Below are positions 8,401-15,654 of a stretch of DNA of 64,000 nt, one piece after another. The notes beneath the pieces were generated by a model, which made no database searches, was not told the origin of the DNA, and saw only the letters and a list, made by a program, of their open reading frames with translations. Source of the DNA: CAVSQX01 sp963730225 (GTDB taxonomy: Bacteria; Planctomycetota; Phycisphaerae; Tepidisphaerales; Tepidisphaeraceae); NCBI GenBank assembly GCA_963730225.1, contig CAVSQX010000004.1:1240001-1304000 (forward strand). The letters run 5' to 3'. Position 1 is the stretch's first letter, and the number at the start of each line of letters is the position of its first letter. Made by a program: the position numbers and the translations under genes.

Positions 8401-10117
8401 CATCGACGCATCCCAATTCTCCGATTCGCATCCGCTGGTCAACCGCCAGCTTCTTTCGGCCGCCCAGGAATGCTGGGACCGCGCCCTTTTCCTCGGCGAG
8501 CAGCACGGCTTCCGCAACGCCCAAACCACCGTCATTGCCCCCACCGGCACCATCGGCCTTCTCATGGATTGCGACACCACCGGCGTCGAGCCCGACTTCG
8601 CTCTGGTCAAATTCAAAAAACTCGCCGGCGGCGGTTACTTCAAAATCGCCAACCAATCCGTCCGCCCCGCGCTGGTGAATCTCGGCTACACCCCCGACCA
8701 GGTGCACGACATTCTCCGCTACGTCATGGGCACCCTCACGCTCCACGACGCCCCGCACATCAATTGGCAAACGCTGAAAAGTCGCGGCTTCACCGACGCC
8801 GACCTGCGCCGAATCGAAGACAGCCTGCTCGGCCAATTCGAACTTTCCTTCGCCTTCACCGGCTGGTCGCTCGGCCCCGAGTTGATGGGCCGCCTGGAAA
8901 TCCCCGCCTCCCAATGGCAGGCCCCCAATTTCAACCTCCTGAAAAAACTCGGCTTCACCCGCCAGCAGATCGACCAGGCCAACGACCGCATCTGCGGCCT
9001 GGGCACCGTCGAAGGCGCTCCGCATCTTCGCCCCGAGCACTATCCCGTTTTCGATTGCGCCAACAAGTGCGGCAAGCACGGCGTCCGCTTCATCGCCGCC
9101 GACGGCCACATCCGCATGATGGCCGCCGCCCAACCCTTCATCTCCGGCGCAATTTCCAAAACCATCAATCTCCCCCACGAAGCCACCGTCGAAGACATTC
9201 AATCCAGCTACCGTCTCAGTTGGGAACTCGGCCTCAAAGCCAACGCCCTCTACCGCGACGGCTCCAAGCTCTCTCAACCGCTGAACGTGAAGAGCGACGC
9301 CGATCTCGAAACCATCGAAGAAGACGACACCGAAAACGTCGAATCCGCGCTGCAAGAAGTCGCCGACGATGTCGCCTCCGCTCTTTCTAGCACCCAACAC
9401 CCAACGCCTGGCCCCTTGATTTCCGACAATCTCGAACCCACCCACGTCAAAGTGATCGAAAAAATCATCGAGCGAATCGTCGAGCGCCCGCTCCGCCGCC
9501 GCCTTCCCGACACCCGCCACGCCATCACCCACAAATTCGACGTCGCCGGCCACGAGGGGTACATCACCGCCGGCCTCTACGCCGACGGCCAACCCGGCGA
9601 AGTCTTCATCACCATGGCCAAGGAAGGCTCCACCATCGGCGGCCTCATGGACGCCATCGCCACGCTGGTCTCGGTGAGTCTGCAATACGGCGTCCCCGTC
9701 GAATCCTTGGTGCGCAAATTCGAGCACGTCCGCTTCGAGCCCGCCGGCATGACCCGCAACGCCGACATCCCCATGGCCAAGAGCCTGGTCGATTACATTT
9801 TCCGTTGGCTCGCCATGGAATTCGTCCCCGGCTACCGCTCCGCCAACGCCCCCCAACGCGCCTCCGACGCCCCCGACGACGCCACCACCGAACTCGCCCC
9901 CCCACAATCCTTCGCCCCGACAATTTCAAACGCTTCCCATCGCCCCCCCCATCCCGCCCCCAACCTCCGCCTCGCCGCCGTCGCCAGCCCGCTGAACCAG
10001 CAAGGCTCCGAAATGCAAGCCGACGCCCCGGCCTGCGATGTCTGCGGATCGATCACGGTGCGCTCCGGCACCTGCTACAAGTGCCTGAACTGCGGGAATT
10101 CGATGGGGTGCAGTTAA
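5477..10117 (+). CDS. nrdJ: Adenosylcobalamin-dependent (class II) ribonucleotide reductase with in-frame intein
   Basis: A 1546-codon frame starts at ATG after AAGGAAGG. After removal of a 407-residue intein the reductase would be 1139 residues. The extein shows NSPQWFNTGLNWAYN, PQPHACFIQSINDDL, KYGSGTGTNFSRLR, NPC|SEYMFLDDTACNLASLN and TVIAPTGTIGLLMDCDTTGVEPDF, all typical of NrdJ. The NxCxE catalytic motif is rebuilt only after splicing. The C-terminus is a zinc ribbon (CDVCGS...CYKCLNCGN), the usual tail of this subfamily, after a Pro/Ala-rich linker. The enzyme makes deoxyribonucleotides without oxygen dependence, using coenzyme B12. It carries no frameshift, unlike many neighbours. Confidence 0.95.
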   Translation: MKIPRKFTKPNTDVFATVEYEKRTSRISNPDGSIVFEMTDAEIPKAWSQLATDIMVSKYFRKAGVPQTDGQGNITTGPERSAKQVIHRLAGCWRHWGEKHNYFDTTEDAQAFYDELAHMLLHQMCAPNSPQWFNTGLNWAYNITGPSQGHFFCDPDTGQTHKSKDAYTHPQPHACFIQSINDDLVNPGGIMDLWTREARLFKYGSGTGTNFSRLRADNEPLSGGGKSSGLMSFLKIGDRAAGAIKSGGTTRRAAKMVCLDLDHPDIELFVNWKVREELKVACMAEGIKHLPGSQQDLAKQLGLHLDYDFNSEAYFTVSGQNSNNSVRIPNGFFKALEEDSDWNLTWRTNGKIARTLKARDLWNQIAFAAWRCADPGVQFNDTINQWHTCPRSGPIRASNPCLTGDTRVLTPGGIWRRIDQMIHLPSRVITNLHNHDIHVTDGSFPTGTRETYELRTAGGYAVKLTADHKLQTRSRGWVEAQYLTSKDELHLPSQPAAYREIGEPQDPRFFQLLGLFISDANNESSSIRLENCLSDPAVCDGFSQYVSETWGDRAYADDYVDPSMLDAAGHDESGPTLTAAVTHRRLISRMKAFIRNDAGQRRLSDDAFTAGLAAQRHLLRGLFTADAQTTGANLDLQSPSLGLLQDVQLILLGFGVQSSLRISPRSDCPQDSPIPAFDPENSSSFPLTNSLDSDLCGALPDRQVRTMPPGPRDASALSAAVGDATHLRHGLRIDSGSLRAFGQHIGLLPGRKLDQLQTAVSYAVVRLDGCGNWDTFASLTPLGRQQVFDLTEPQTHSFIAGGITVHNCSEYMFLDDTACNLASLNVLTFFDAESRSFDIDAYRHAVRLWTIVLEISVLMASFPSEEIAALSYRFRTLGLGYANLGALLMQSGIPYDSGQGRAVCAALTAILTGESYAASAEMAAQLGAFPGYEQNKSDMLRVMRNHRRAAYNVAQNSAAKKGLGDFETLDINPVGIDASQFSDSHPLVNRQLLSAAQECWDRALFLGEQHGFRNAQTTVIAPTGTIGLLMDCDTTGVEPDFALVKFKKLAGGGYFKIANQSVRPALVNLGYTPDQVHDILRYVMGTLTLHDAPHINWQTLKSRGFTDADLRRIEDSLLGQFELSFAFTGWSLGPELMGRLEIPASQWQAPNFNLLKKLGFTRQQIDQANDRICGLGTVEGAPHLRPEHYPVFDCANKCGKHGVRFIAADGHIRMMAAAQPFISGAISKTINLPHEATVEDIQSSYRLSWELGLKANALYRDGSKLSQPLNVKSDADLETIEEDDTENVESALQEVADDVASALSSTQHPTPGPLISDNLEPTHVKVIEKIIERIVERPLRRRLPDTRHAITHKFDVAGHEGYITAGLYADGQPGEVFITMAKEGSTIGGLMDAIATLVSVSLQYGVPVESLVRKFEHVRFEPAGMTRNADIPMAKSLVDYIFRWLAMEFVPGYRSANAPQRASDAPDDATTELAPPQSFAPTISNASHRPPHPAPNLRLAAVASPLNQQGSEMQADAPACDVCGSITVRSGTCYKCLNCGNSMGCS
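6677..7897 (+). mobile_element. Intein with LAGLIDADG-type homing endonuclease, inserted before the NrdJ catalytic Cys
   Basis: The intein spans residues 401-807 of the nrdJ product. Block A is CLTGDTRVLTPGG with a Cys1 nucleophile. Block B is AVKLTADHKLQTR with the conserved His. Block F ends THSFIAGGITVHN, and the next extein residue is Cys. The central region carries two LAGLIDADG-like motifs, LLGLFISDA and LLRGLFTADA, each retaining the acidic residue but with Gly replaced by Ala. The endonuclease may thus be active or decaying, while the splicing motifs look intact. A catalytic-site insertion like this is a recognised intein niche in ribonucleotide reductases. Confidence 0.92.
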
Positions 10118-10334
10118 AGAAAGGCTCTGCTGCCGAGAATGAAAATCTATCTTCGTAGCATTTTCAAAAATGGATGATCCATTCGACGACTTTCGTGCGG
10201 GGATGCAACGGATCGAACATTTAGCGAGGAAATAACTAGGGACAGGCACCTATTTCGCCAGATCAAAAAGGTACTTGCCTACGCACCCCGTTGGAGAGAT
10301 CATCCGAAGCCGGAATGAACACTGGCAAACTCAA
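10118..10334. other. Intergenic after nrdJ, with a tiny ORF and a GGGACAGGCACCT-type repeat fragment
   Basis: A 21-codon ORF (10170-10235, MDDPFDDFRAGMQRIEHLARK) could be a remnant of a toxin-antitoxin gene or chance. Just after it lies TAGGGACAGGCACCT (about 10238-10252), whose imperfect complement AGGTACTTGCC follows at about 10269. The motif resembles REP-like palindromes dispersed in several bacteria, but only one copy is visible here. Confidence 0.3.
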
Positions 10335-10623
10335 ATGACCGACCGCTAATGTTGTGGATTCCCGGGCGACAGGCGTGCGCTTTTCGCAGGGGAAGATGGT
10401 CGTCGATCTGGCCGACGGCCGTTCTATCGCGGTGCCGCTGGATTTTTATCCAACGCTTGCCAAAGCTTCGCTGGCACAACAACGTCACTGGCAACTCATC
10501 GGCCAAGGCCGCGGCATCTCGTGGGATGCCCTCGATCTCGATCTTTCCGTTCGAGCATTGCTCGACGGTGCACGAGAAGGCATTCCAAAGCCGCCGTCGT
10601 TTATCGAACTTCCCAGGGAATAG
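10335..10623 (+). pseudogene. DUF2442 domain protein, frameshifted at codon 5
   Basis: The body (frame from 10348) reads GVRFSQGKMVVDLADG and PLDFYPTLAKAS, matching DUF2442, a small antitoxin-like family commonly paired with DUF4160. The natural start appears to be ATG ACC GAC CGC at 10335-10346, one base out of frame with AAT GTT GTG GAT at 10348. Removing the T at 10347 restores the expected MTDRNVVD N-terminus. A GTG at 10354 could still initiate a slightly shorter protein. No DUF4160 partner gene is visible upstream. Confidence 0.65.
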
Positions 10624-10670
10624 AACATTTACATGCGCCAACGCATCACGAACCATGGCGGCACGCGCTA

Positions 10671-10699
10671 TGCCTGAATTGCGGGAATTCAATGGAGTA
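10671..10699 (+). repeat. Partial duplication of the nrdJ zinc-ribbon 3' end
   Basis: Bases 10671-10699 match 10082-10110 at 25 of 29 positions. In the corresponding frame this copy reads CLNCGNSME followed by a stop, against CLNCGNSMGCS at the end of nrdJ. The first two of the four differences are synonymous third-position changes. It looks like a recombined tail fragment or a remnant of a second zinc-ribbon gene. Confidence 0.5.
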
Positions 10700-10731
10700 G
10701 GGTTGTGCGGTAGGATGTATTATCGGCGAGC

Positions 10732-11187
10732 ATGATGAGGCCTCGATATTACATCGATACGTCCGTCATCGGTGGTTGTTACGATGAGCCATTCGCCGCG
10801 CAGTCTTTGGCATTGGTCGACATGTGCCGCCGGTGAGATTTGGTTGTTCTCGTATCCGACCTGCTGCTCGAAGAGCTCTCCCGCGCGCCGCAGGCGGTGC
10901 AGGAAATCCTTCCGTCTATTCCAGAAGAATATCGCGAGCGAGTCGCCGCTTCCGAGAAGTCCATTCAGCTCCGCGATGCCTATTTACAGGCCAAAGTCGT
11001 CGGACTCGCTTCGTTGGCCGATGCCCATCACGTCGCCCTCGCCACCCTCGCCAAAGCGGACCTGATCGTAAGTTGGAACTTTAAACACATCGTTCAAGTG
11101 GATAGAATTCGAGCGTTTCAGTCGGCCAACCTGCGTTTTGGCTACTTGCCGATTGACATCCGCAGCCCTTTGGAGGTTGTGTCATGA
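10732..11187 (+). pseudogene. PIN-domain toxin (VapC-like), one in-frame TGA
   Basis: ATG ATG opens MRPRYYIDTSVIGGCYDEPF, the typical PIN start with its first acidic residue. The frame is interrupted by TGA at 10834-10836 and then continues in the same frame as DLVVLVSDLLLEELSRAP, ADAHHVALATLAKADLIVSWN and the C-terminal acidic region. Family spacing places a Gly at the stop, so GGA to TGA is the simplest change. PIN toxins are metal-dependent RNases. The stop overlaps the start of the downstream small gene (ATGA), as in a coupled toxin-antitoxin pair. Restart at TTG 10840 would lack the catalytic N-terminus. Confidence 0.75.
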
Positions 11188-11372
11188 CCACAACGAATCC
11201 GCAGACATTTAAAGCCGTCGAAATGAAAAACCGCATTCAGGCTGAATTGTTGGCTGAACGTGAGCGTCTCGGCGAAGCCGAATTCAACCGCCGCCGGCAG
11301 GAATGGCTGCGGACATCCGAAGACCCATTGGCGAAAATGTGGCGAGAGATGGAGCGAAACCAAGCCAAGTGA
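11184..11372 (+). CDS. Small antitoxin-like partner of the PIN protein
   Basis: The gene encodes 62 residues and its ATG overlaps the PIN stop codon. The protein is Glu/Arg-rich and helical (AVEMKNRIQAELLAERERLGEAEFNRRRQEWLRTS). Small genes of this size and charge commonly follow planctomycete PIN genes in the toxin-first order. No DNA-binding fold is obvious, so the antitoxin role is inferred from position. Confidence 0.6.
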   Translation: MTTTNPQTFKAVEMKNRIQAELLAERERLGEAEFNRRRQEWLRTSEDPLAKMWREMERNQAK

Positions 11373-11412
11373 TCTTCATCCGGTTTGCGGGTTCTCACGG
11401 ATCTAAAGCTCT

Positions 11413-11586
11413 ATGGCCCACTTCAAGCGCCGCAAATCCCGCCGATCGGTTCGCTGCACGCTTTGCACGCCCCATCGGTGGCGCGGCAATGGGAAAGATC
11501 GAATCACCGTCCGCGACGCTTCTCGTCGTTCCGCAGCCGACGAAATTATCAACGCCCACTCTGCATTGCCAGCAATATCTCGATAA
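11413..11586 (+). CDS. 57-residue basic Cys-containing protein
   Basis: This short ORF begins MAHFKRRKSRRSVRCTLCTP and continues HRWRGNGKDRI. An Arg/Lys-rich N-terminus followed by CxxC and a basic HRWRG segment matches a recurring class of very small bacterial proteins (general form KRRKxRxxxRCxLCxPHR) of unknown role, plausibly nucleic-acid binding. It starts 41 bases after the antitoxin gene. No strong ribosome-binding site is seen. Confidence 0.5.
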   Translation: MAHFKRRKSRRSVRCTLCTPHRWRGNGKDRITVRDASRRSAADEIINAHSALPAISR

Positions 11587-11632
11587 ATCTGCCCCGGAAA
11601 CGTAACATTTCGTAACAAAACGTAACATTCCC

Positions 11633-12568
11633 TCACGGTGCAAGCAGATAAACGCTCCGCAAATCCGCCGTCGAGATGTTCCGCGTTTCGACGTGGCCGT
11701 CGAAGAAGCCGACGTTGATGAGTCCCTGATGCCGAAGCGAATCGAAGTTCTGCGGATCGCCGGCGTATGAATTTCCCGCCAGCGCATCGCCCAGCGTCAC
11801 CGGGCCGAACGCCACTTTGTTGTAGACGGTGCTGAATCCGTAGTACAGATTGCGATTGGCGTTTCCGCCCAGGCCGTCGGCCATGACCATCGTCTGGCTC
11901 GATCGGCGGATGCGCGACAACTGTCCGCGCTGGCGGCCGAAATTGTCGTCCCAGCCCAGCGCGGCCTCGTTGTAGATGTAGCTTTGGGTTTCGAGCCACG
12001 CCAGCCAGGGCGTCGCGGCGGTGGCGGGGCTGGCGAAATATAATGCCGGGCCGTACAGCGGGCCGGGATCGGGAAGATGCGCCGGACAGCGAAAAATCCG
12101 CAGGAATCCGCGCGGGTCCAGTTGAGCGGTGTTCAAATCGTCGACGCTTTGAGCCGACATGATGCGCGGGTCGCCCAGATCGGCGGCCATCGCCGCGGTG
12201 AAGCACATCATGGCATCGGTCAATCCAAACGGCGGGAAGCTGAGATAGTCGTATTTGATTCTCGTCGGATCGTTCAGGCCGACCGGATCGACCTGCGGAG
12301 CCGCCAGCAGGCCCACCAGCGGATAGTACCCGTGATGGCTGATCGAATGGTTCTGCACGATCGTCAGAATCTGCTGGATTTGCGCCGTGCATTGCAGCCG
12401 CTGGGCCGAGCGCCGGGCCCCGGTGAGCGTCGGCAGCAACAGGGCGATCAGCAGCGCGATGATGCCGATCACCACCAGCAATTCGACCAGCGTGAATGCC
12501 CGGCGGGCCGATCGCCCTGGCTGCGATGAGTTGGGCGCCGAGATGTTCCGCGGACCCGCCATGTGCAC
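11633..12568 (-). CDS. Type II secretion/prepilin-like N-methylation domain protein
   Basis: This 311-residue protein starts at a GTG placed six bases after AGGGGAG. The class III signal is RRAFTLVELLVVIGIIALL, with cleavage expected before Phe by a prepilin peptidase. The C-terminal half contains GFFDGHVETRN, typical of the large planctomycete family of pseudopilin-like proteins (DUF1559-related). These proteins are usually present in many copies and are thought to be cell-surface components. No secretion machinery genes are adjacent. Confidence 0.85.
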   Translation of the reverse strand: MHMAGPRNISAPNSSQPGRSARRAFTLVELLVVIGIIALLIALLLPTLTGARRSAQRLQCTAQIQQILTIVQNHSISHHGYYPLVGLLAAPQVDPVGLNDPTRIKYDYLSFPPFGLTDAMMCFTAAMAADLGDPRIMSAQSVDDLNTAQLDPRGFLRIFRCPAHLPDPGPLYGPALYFASPATAATPWLAWLETQSYIYNEAALGWDDNFGRQRGQLSRIRRSSQTMVMADGLGGNANRNLYYGFSTVYNKVAFGPVTLGDALAGNSYAGDPQNFDSLRHQGLINVGFFDGHVETRNISTADLRSVYLLAP

Positions 12569-12693
12569 TTTGTGCTCCCCTGAATCGACCGCAGAGGGTA
12601 AGGCTATTGCCGGAAAGTCTCAAGTAAAATCTGGCCCATTTCCCGGCGGAATCGGGTAAGATACGCTCTGCTGCTTTGGGCTGGAGTCTGCCG

Positions 12694-13107
12694 GTGGGCC
12701 GTCAAAAGAATCTGCTGCACTACTTTCTTCTGGGCTTTGCACCGCTGCTGCTCGCGGCCGTGTTGCCGTTGCTGTTGCCCAGCGGCGGGCCGGTGCGATG
12801 GATTTCTCTGCTGATCGGAGTGCTTACCGCCGCCAACTTCCTCCCCTACACCTGGGCGGCCCTGGTGCTGATCTATTTTCTTGCGAAAGTGCACTGGCTC
12901 AAGCGCCGCGATGATACGCAGGAATACGGCATTACCCCGCCCTGCTGTCGCCAATGCGGATACGATTTGCACGCCAGCCCCGATCGCTGCCCCGAATGCG
13001 GCGCTCCGCTGAGCGGGCTCGATGGCACCATCGTGCGCTATCTGATGAGTCTGCGCCGGCGCGATCAGATCGATTCGGCCGTCCGCCAGGCCCAAAGGCC
13101 CTCGTAA
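12694..13107 (+). CDS. Membrane protein with C-terminal zinc ribbon
   Basis: A GTG at 12694, seven bases after GGAG, is preferred over an upstream TTG at 12676. The 137-residue product has two hydrophobic stretches (YFLLGFAPLLLAAVLPLLL and a second around FLPYTWAALVLIYFL). A cytoplasmic zinc ribbon CRQCGYDLHASPDRCPECG follows, a hallmark ribbon of planctomycete proteins. The function is unknown. It converges on the PilZ-protein gene with a 4-base gap. Confidence 0.75.
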   Translation: MGRQKNLLHYFLLGFAPLLLAAVLPLLLPSGGPVRWISLLIGVLTAANFLPYTWAALVLIYFLAKVHWLKRRDDTQEYGITPPCCRQCGYDLHASPDRCPECGAPLSGLDGTIVRYLMSLRRRDQIDSAVRQAQRPS

Positions 13108-13111
13108 CGTC

Positions 13112-14761
13112 TCACGCCGCTTTTTTGTCCGTCGACGGCGCTTGGCCGGCAGGAATCGGCTCCCAGTTCTTCTGGGCGAACTGCGCCAGCTTGAACAACA
13201 TGACCATCTTGTCATCGACGCCGGCGTTCAACGGCACGGCCTCCAGCGAGGCGGGCAACGGACTATCGCTGCACAGAGCGTCGCGGTGTTCGGCCGGGAA
13301 ATCGAAAAGCGCCACCAGACCCTCTCGATTCTCCAGCAGCTTCGGCCCGGCGGGCGTCAACGGGGCCAATTGCTCGATCGCCTCGGACGCCTCTTCTTTC
13401 TTGCTGGCCAGCAGAATATCGCCCAGTTTCTGCTGCGCCTCGCCGCGTCGCTGCGGCTCGGCCGCGTTCACGGCGGGGAGCAACTCCCGATCCCACACGA
13501 ACTGATGCCGCGTCGATTTCGACACTTCCGTCAACGCCTTCCAGAAGGTCATTCCCGCCTGCCCCACCGCCGCCCTGGGCGGTTTGATCAATCCGCGCTT
13601 CACCAATTCCAGCAGGATGTTCTTCCACGAACCCGATCCACGATCGCTTGATTCGCGCAGGTCCACGAGTTCGCGTTTTCCGTCCTCGGTCGCGCCAACC
13701 AGCGACATCACGCAGCTCGCCTCGTCGCCGGGCGTTTCGGCCCACAGGTAGGCGTATCGCTTGCCGCGCAGATCGCGCGTCCGCCATTGCTGATATTCAT
13801 CCTGCCACCACTGCCGCAGTTTGCCGATGCTCTGCGGTGAAAGCCCGATGCTGTCGAAGCCCAGGTGCGTCGCGGCCGCGGCCATGTCGGCATCGGCCAC
13901 GCCGCGCAAACGCAGCCACGGAATCAACTCCTCGACCATGCGCGGAGTTCGCAAATATCCGGGCAACATCTCGACGGTGAAGTCAAATTCCTTCGCCGGG
14001 CCAGCCTGCACCGCGGCTTCTTCCACTTGAGGCGGCGGCTTGATTTCAAGTTCGGCGGCCGGTTCCGCCTTGGCAGGCTCGCCTGGCTCCGACGGCGCTT
14101 TGGCAAACAGCGACGATCCTTCCTGCCGCCAATTCCCCGTGGCCTCCTTGGCGGCGCTGGCGCGCTTCTCCGCGTCCTCGGTCATCTTCACCAGCTCCTC
14201 GGAGAGCTTGAATCCGGTGGTGCTGGTGCTGAAGTCGTCCTGATTTCTTCCGAACCATTCCGCCGGGTTCAGCTTCTTGAACATCCCCGCCAGACCCGCG
14301 CGACTGCTGTCTTCCCTGCGGCGGGGCGCGGCCGCCTGCGGCTCTTCTTCGCCGGTGTTGTCCAGAATTTCTTCAAAAACGGTGCCGATCAGGTACGACA
14401 CTCCGCCGAATCCGCCGCGCTCGCACCGTTTGACGCTGCATCGAATTCTCACCGGCTGATCGGCCTGATCCTTCATCCACAACTCGACCAAATCGTTGAC
14501 CGCGATCGGATCGCTGCTGACGAAGCTGGCCCCCTGCACGGAAATGTCCTGGAGCATGACGGTATCCCATGCTCCGCCGTACCTTTTCTCGCCCAGACGG
14601 ATCCTGACGCGCTGGCCGATCTGAATCCGCGGGGCCTGGCGACGATCGACCAGTCGGCTGCCGGCCGGCAACGCCAAACCCGTGGGCGCAGCCTGCTCCG
14701 CCGCCGGCGCTGCTACGCCCACGATCTTCTCGAACATCTCCGGTGATAGCACCAATGGCAT
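13112..14761 (-). CDS. PilZ-domain protein with long uncharacterised C-terminal region
   Basis: The ATG at 14761 is preceded by GGGGAAGAGG, which favours it over an upstream in-frame ATG. The protein is about 549 residues. A PilZ-like domain (about residues 30-135) shows DRRQAPRIQIGQRVRIRLG and DISVQGASFVSSDPI. PilZ domains often bind cyclic di-GMP through RxxxR and (D/N)xSxxG; here RRQAPR and DISVQG fit. A charged, Ala-rich linker (about 180-260) leads to a C-terminal region that was not recognised. Probably a cytoplasmic c-di-GMP-responsive or related regulator. Confidence 0.75.
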   Translation of the reverse strand: MPLVLSPEMFEKIVGVAAPAAEQAAPTGLALPAGSRLVDRRQAPRIQIGQRVRIRLGEKRYGGAWDTVMLQDISVQGASFVSSDPIAVNDLVELWMKDQADQPVRIRCSVKRCERGGFGGVSYLIGTVFEEILDNTGEEEPQAAAPRRREDSSRAGLAGMFKKLNPAEWFGRNQDDFSTSTTGFKLSEELVKMTEDAEKRASAAKEATGNWRQEGSSLFAKAPSEPGEPAKAEPAAELEIKPPPQVEEAAVQAGPAKEFDFTVEMLPGYLRTPRMVEELIPWLRLRGVADADMAAAATHLGFDSIGLSPQSIGKLRQWWQDEYQQWRTRDLRGKRYAYLWAETPGDEASCVMSLVGATEDGKRELVDLRESSDRGSGSWKNILLELVKRGLIKPPRAAVGQAGMTFWKALTEVSKSTRHQFVWDRELLPAVNAAEPQRRGEAQQKLGDILLASKKEEASEAIEQLAPLTPAGPKLLENREGLVALFDFPAEHRDALCSDSPLPASLEAVPLNAGVDDKMVMLFKLAQFAQKNWEPIPAGQAPSTDKKAA

Positions 14762-14919
14762 CGCCTCTTCCCCTGCTAACCTGGACTCCCTAAGTGATCT
14801 ACGATTCATCATCGGCCAAGGCAAACTGAGCCGATGCGTCGAGCGGTCGGTCCGATAATTAATCATCGGCCCACATCGGGACGTCCCATGAACGGCGACC
14901 GCAGATCCACTCCCAGACG

Positions 14920-15117
14920 CTATCCGAGCACTTCGATCTCTCCGGTGTGTTCCTTGCGATTGATCTTGATCACCAATTCCTGTGCTTGCTTGCGATTACG
15001 GCACAAAATCCGAAACTCGGACTTTCCGGATTTGCCGTTCCAGACGGCGAATTTTCCCCCCAGCGTCATGGCGAGCTTCACCTTGCCGAGGTTGGATGGA
15101 ATCTGGTAGCGAGCCAT
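14920..15117 (-). CDS. 65-residue conserved-looking small basic protein
   Basis: This short protein begins ARYQIPSNLGKVKLAM and is Lys/Arg-rich with alternating beta-strand character (KFAVWNGKSGKSEFRILC). No domain was recognised. Coding composition is good, and it lies just downstream of the MoxR-linked DUF2007 gene on the same strand, with a 12-base gap. It could be part of that transcription unit. Confidence 0.55.
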   Translation of the reverse strand: MARYQIPSNLGKVKLAMTLGGKFAVWNGKSGKSEFRILCRNRKQAQELVIKINRKEHTGEIEVLG

Positions 15118-15129
15118 ACGCAGGCCATC

Positions 15130-15654
15130 TTAACTCGACCCGGGCTTCGTGGCAGCGTCGCCGCCGCGTGCATTGGGTCGCATCAGTCGATCGAGCAATT
15201 CCCGAGCATCCGATTCGTCTTGCGACCAGACGGTCAGATGCGAATCGGCCGGTAGCGGCGTCGAATACCCGATCAGCTGATTGGGCTTATGTTGACTGAT
15301 CCAGCAGGCGATGCCGCGCGCGTTGAGTTGTTCCTCGATCAACTTTGCTTCAGCGGCGTTGCCCGTGGATCGGATGACGACCGGCGTCTCGGAGGGTTCA
15401 GGCTTGCGCGGGGTGATCGGAGTAGCTGGCCATTCATCCCGAAGCGGAAAATAATCGCCGACTCGCAAATGGATCGCCTTCCCGCAGTCCGGACATCGGT
15501 CCTTCGTGTAGCGAAGATCGTAGCCGCAGTTCTTACATTGATACGACTTGATTTCGCTGCGCAGCAGGCTCGCCACGAAGAGCCAAATCCCCACGACGCC
15601 GAGCGCCGCGAGAAACACGATGTACGCGAAGGCGCCCATTTTCCTTCGATCCAT
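15130..15654 (-). CDS. Membrane-anchored zinc-ribbon protein with DUF2007-like domain
   Basis: One N-terminal transmembrane helix (AYIVFLAALGVVGIWLFVAS) is followed by the ribbon CKNCGYDLRYTKDRCPDCG. A C-terminal domain of the DUF2007 type (IRSTGNAAEAKLIEEQLNAR) comes next. The ATG overlaps the MoxR stop as TAATG, so translation is probably coupled; a second ATG five codons in (15639) is possible. The family is called putative signal-transducing, without proven activity. Confidence 0.7.
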   Translation of the reverse strand: MDRRKMGAFAYIVFLAALGVVGIWLFVASLLRSEIKSYQCKNCGYDLRYTKDRCPDCGKAIHLRVGDYFPLRDEWPATPITPRKPEPSETPVVIRSTGNAAEAKLIEEQLNARGIACWISQHKPNQLIGYSTPLPADSHLTVWSQDESDARELLDRLMRPNARGGDAATKPGSS

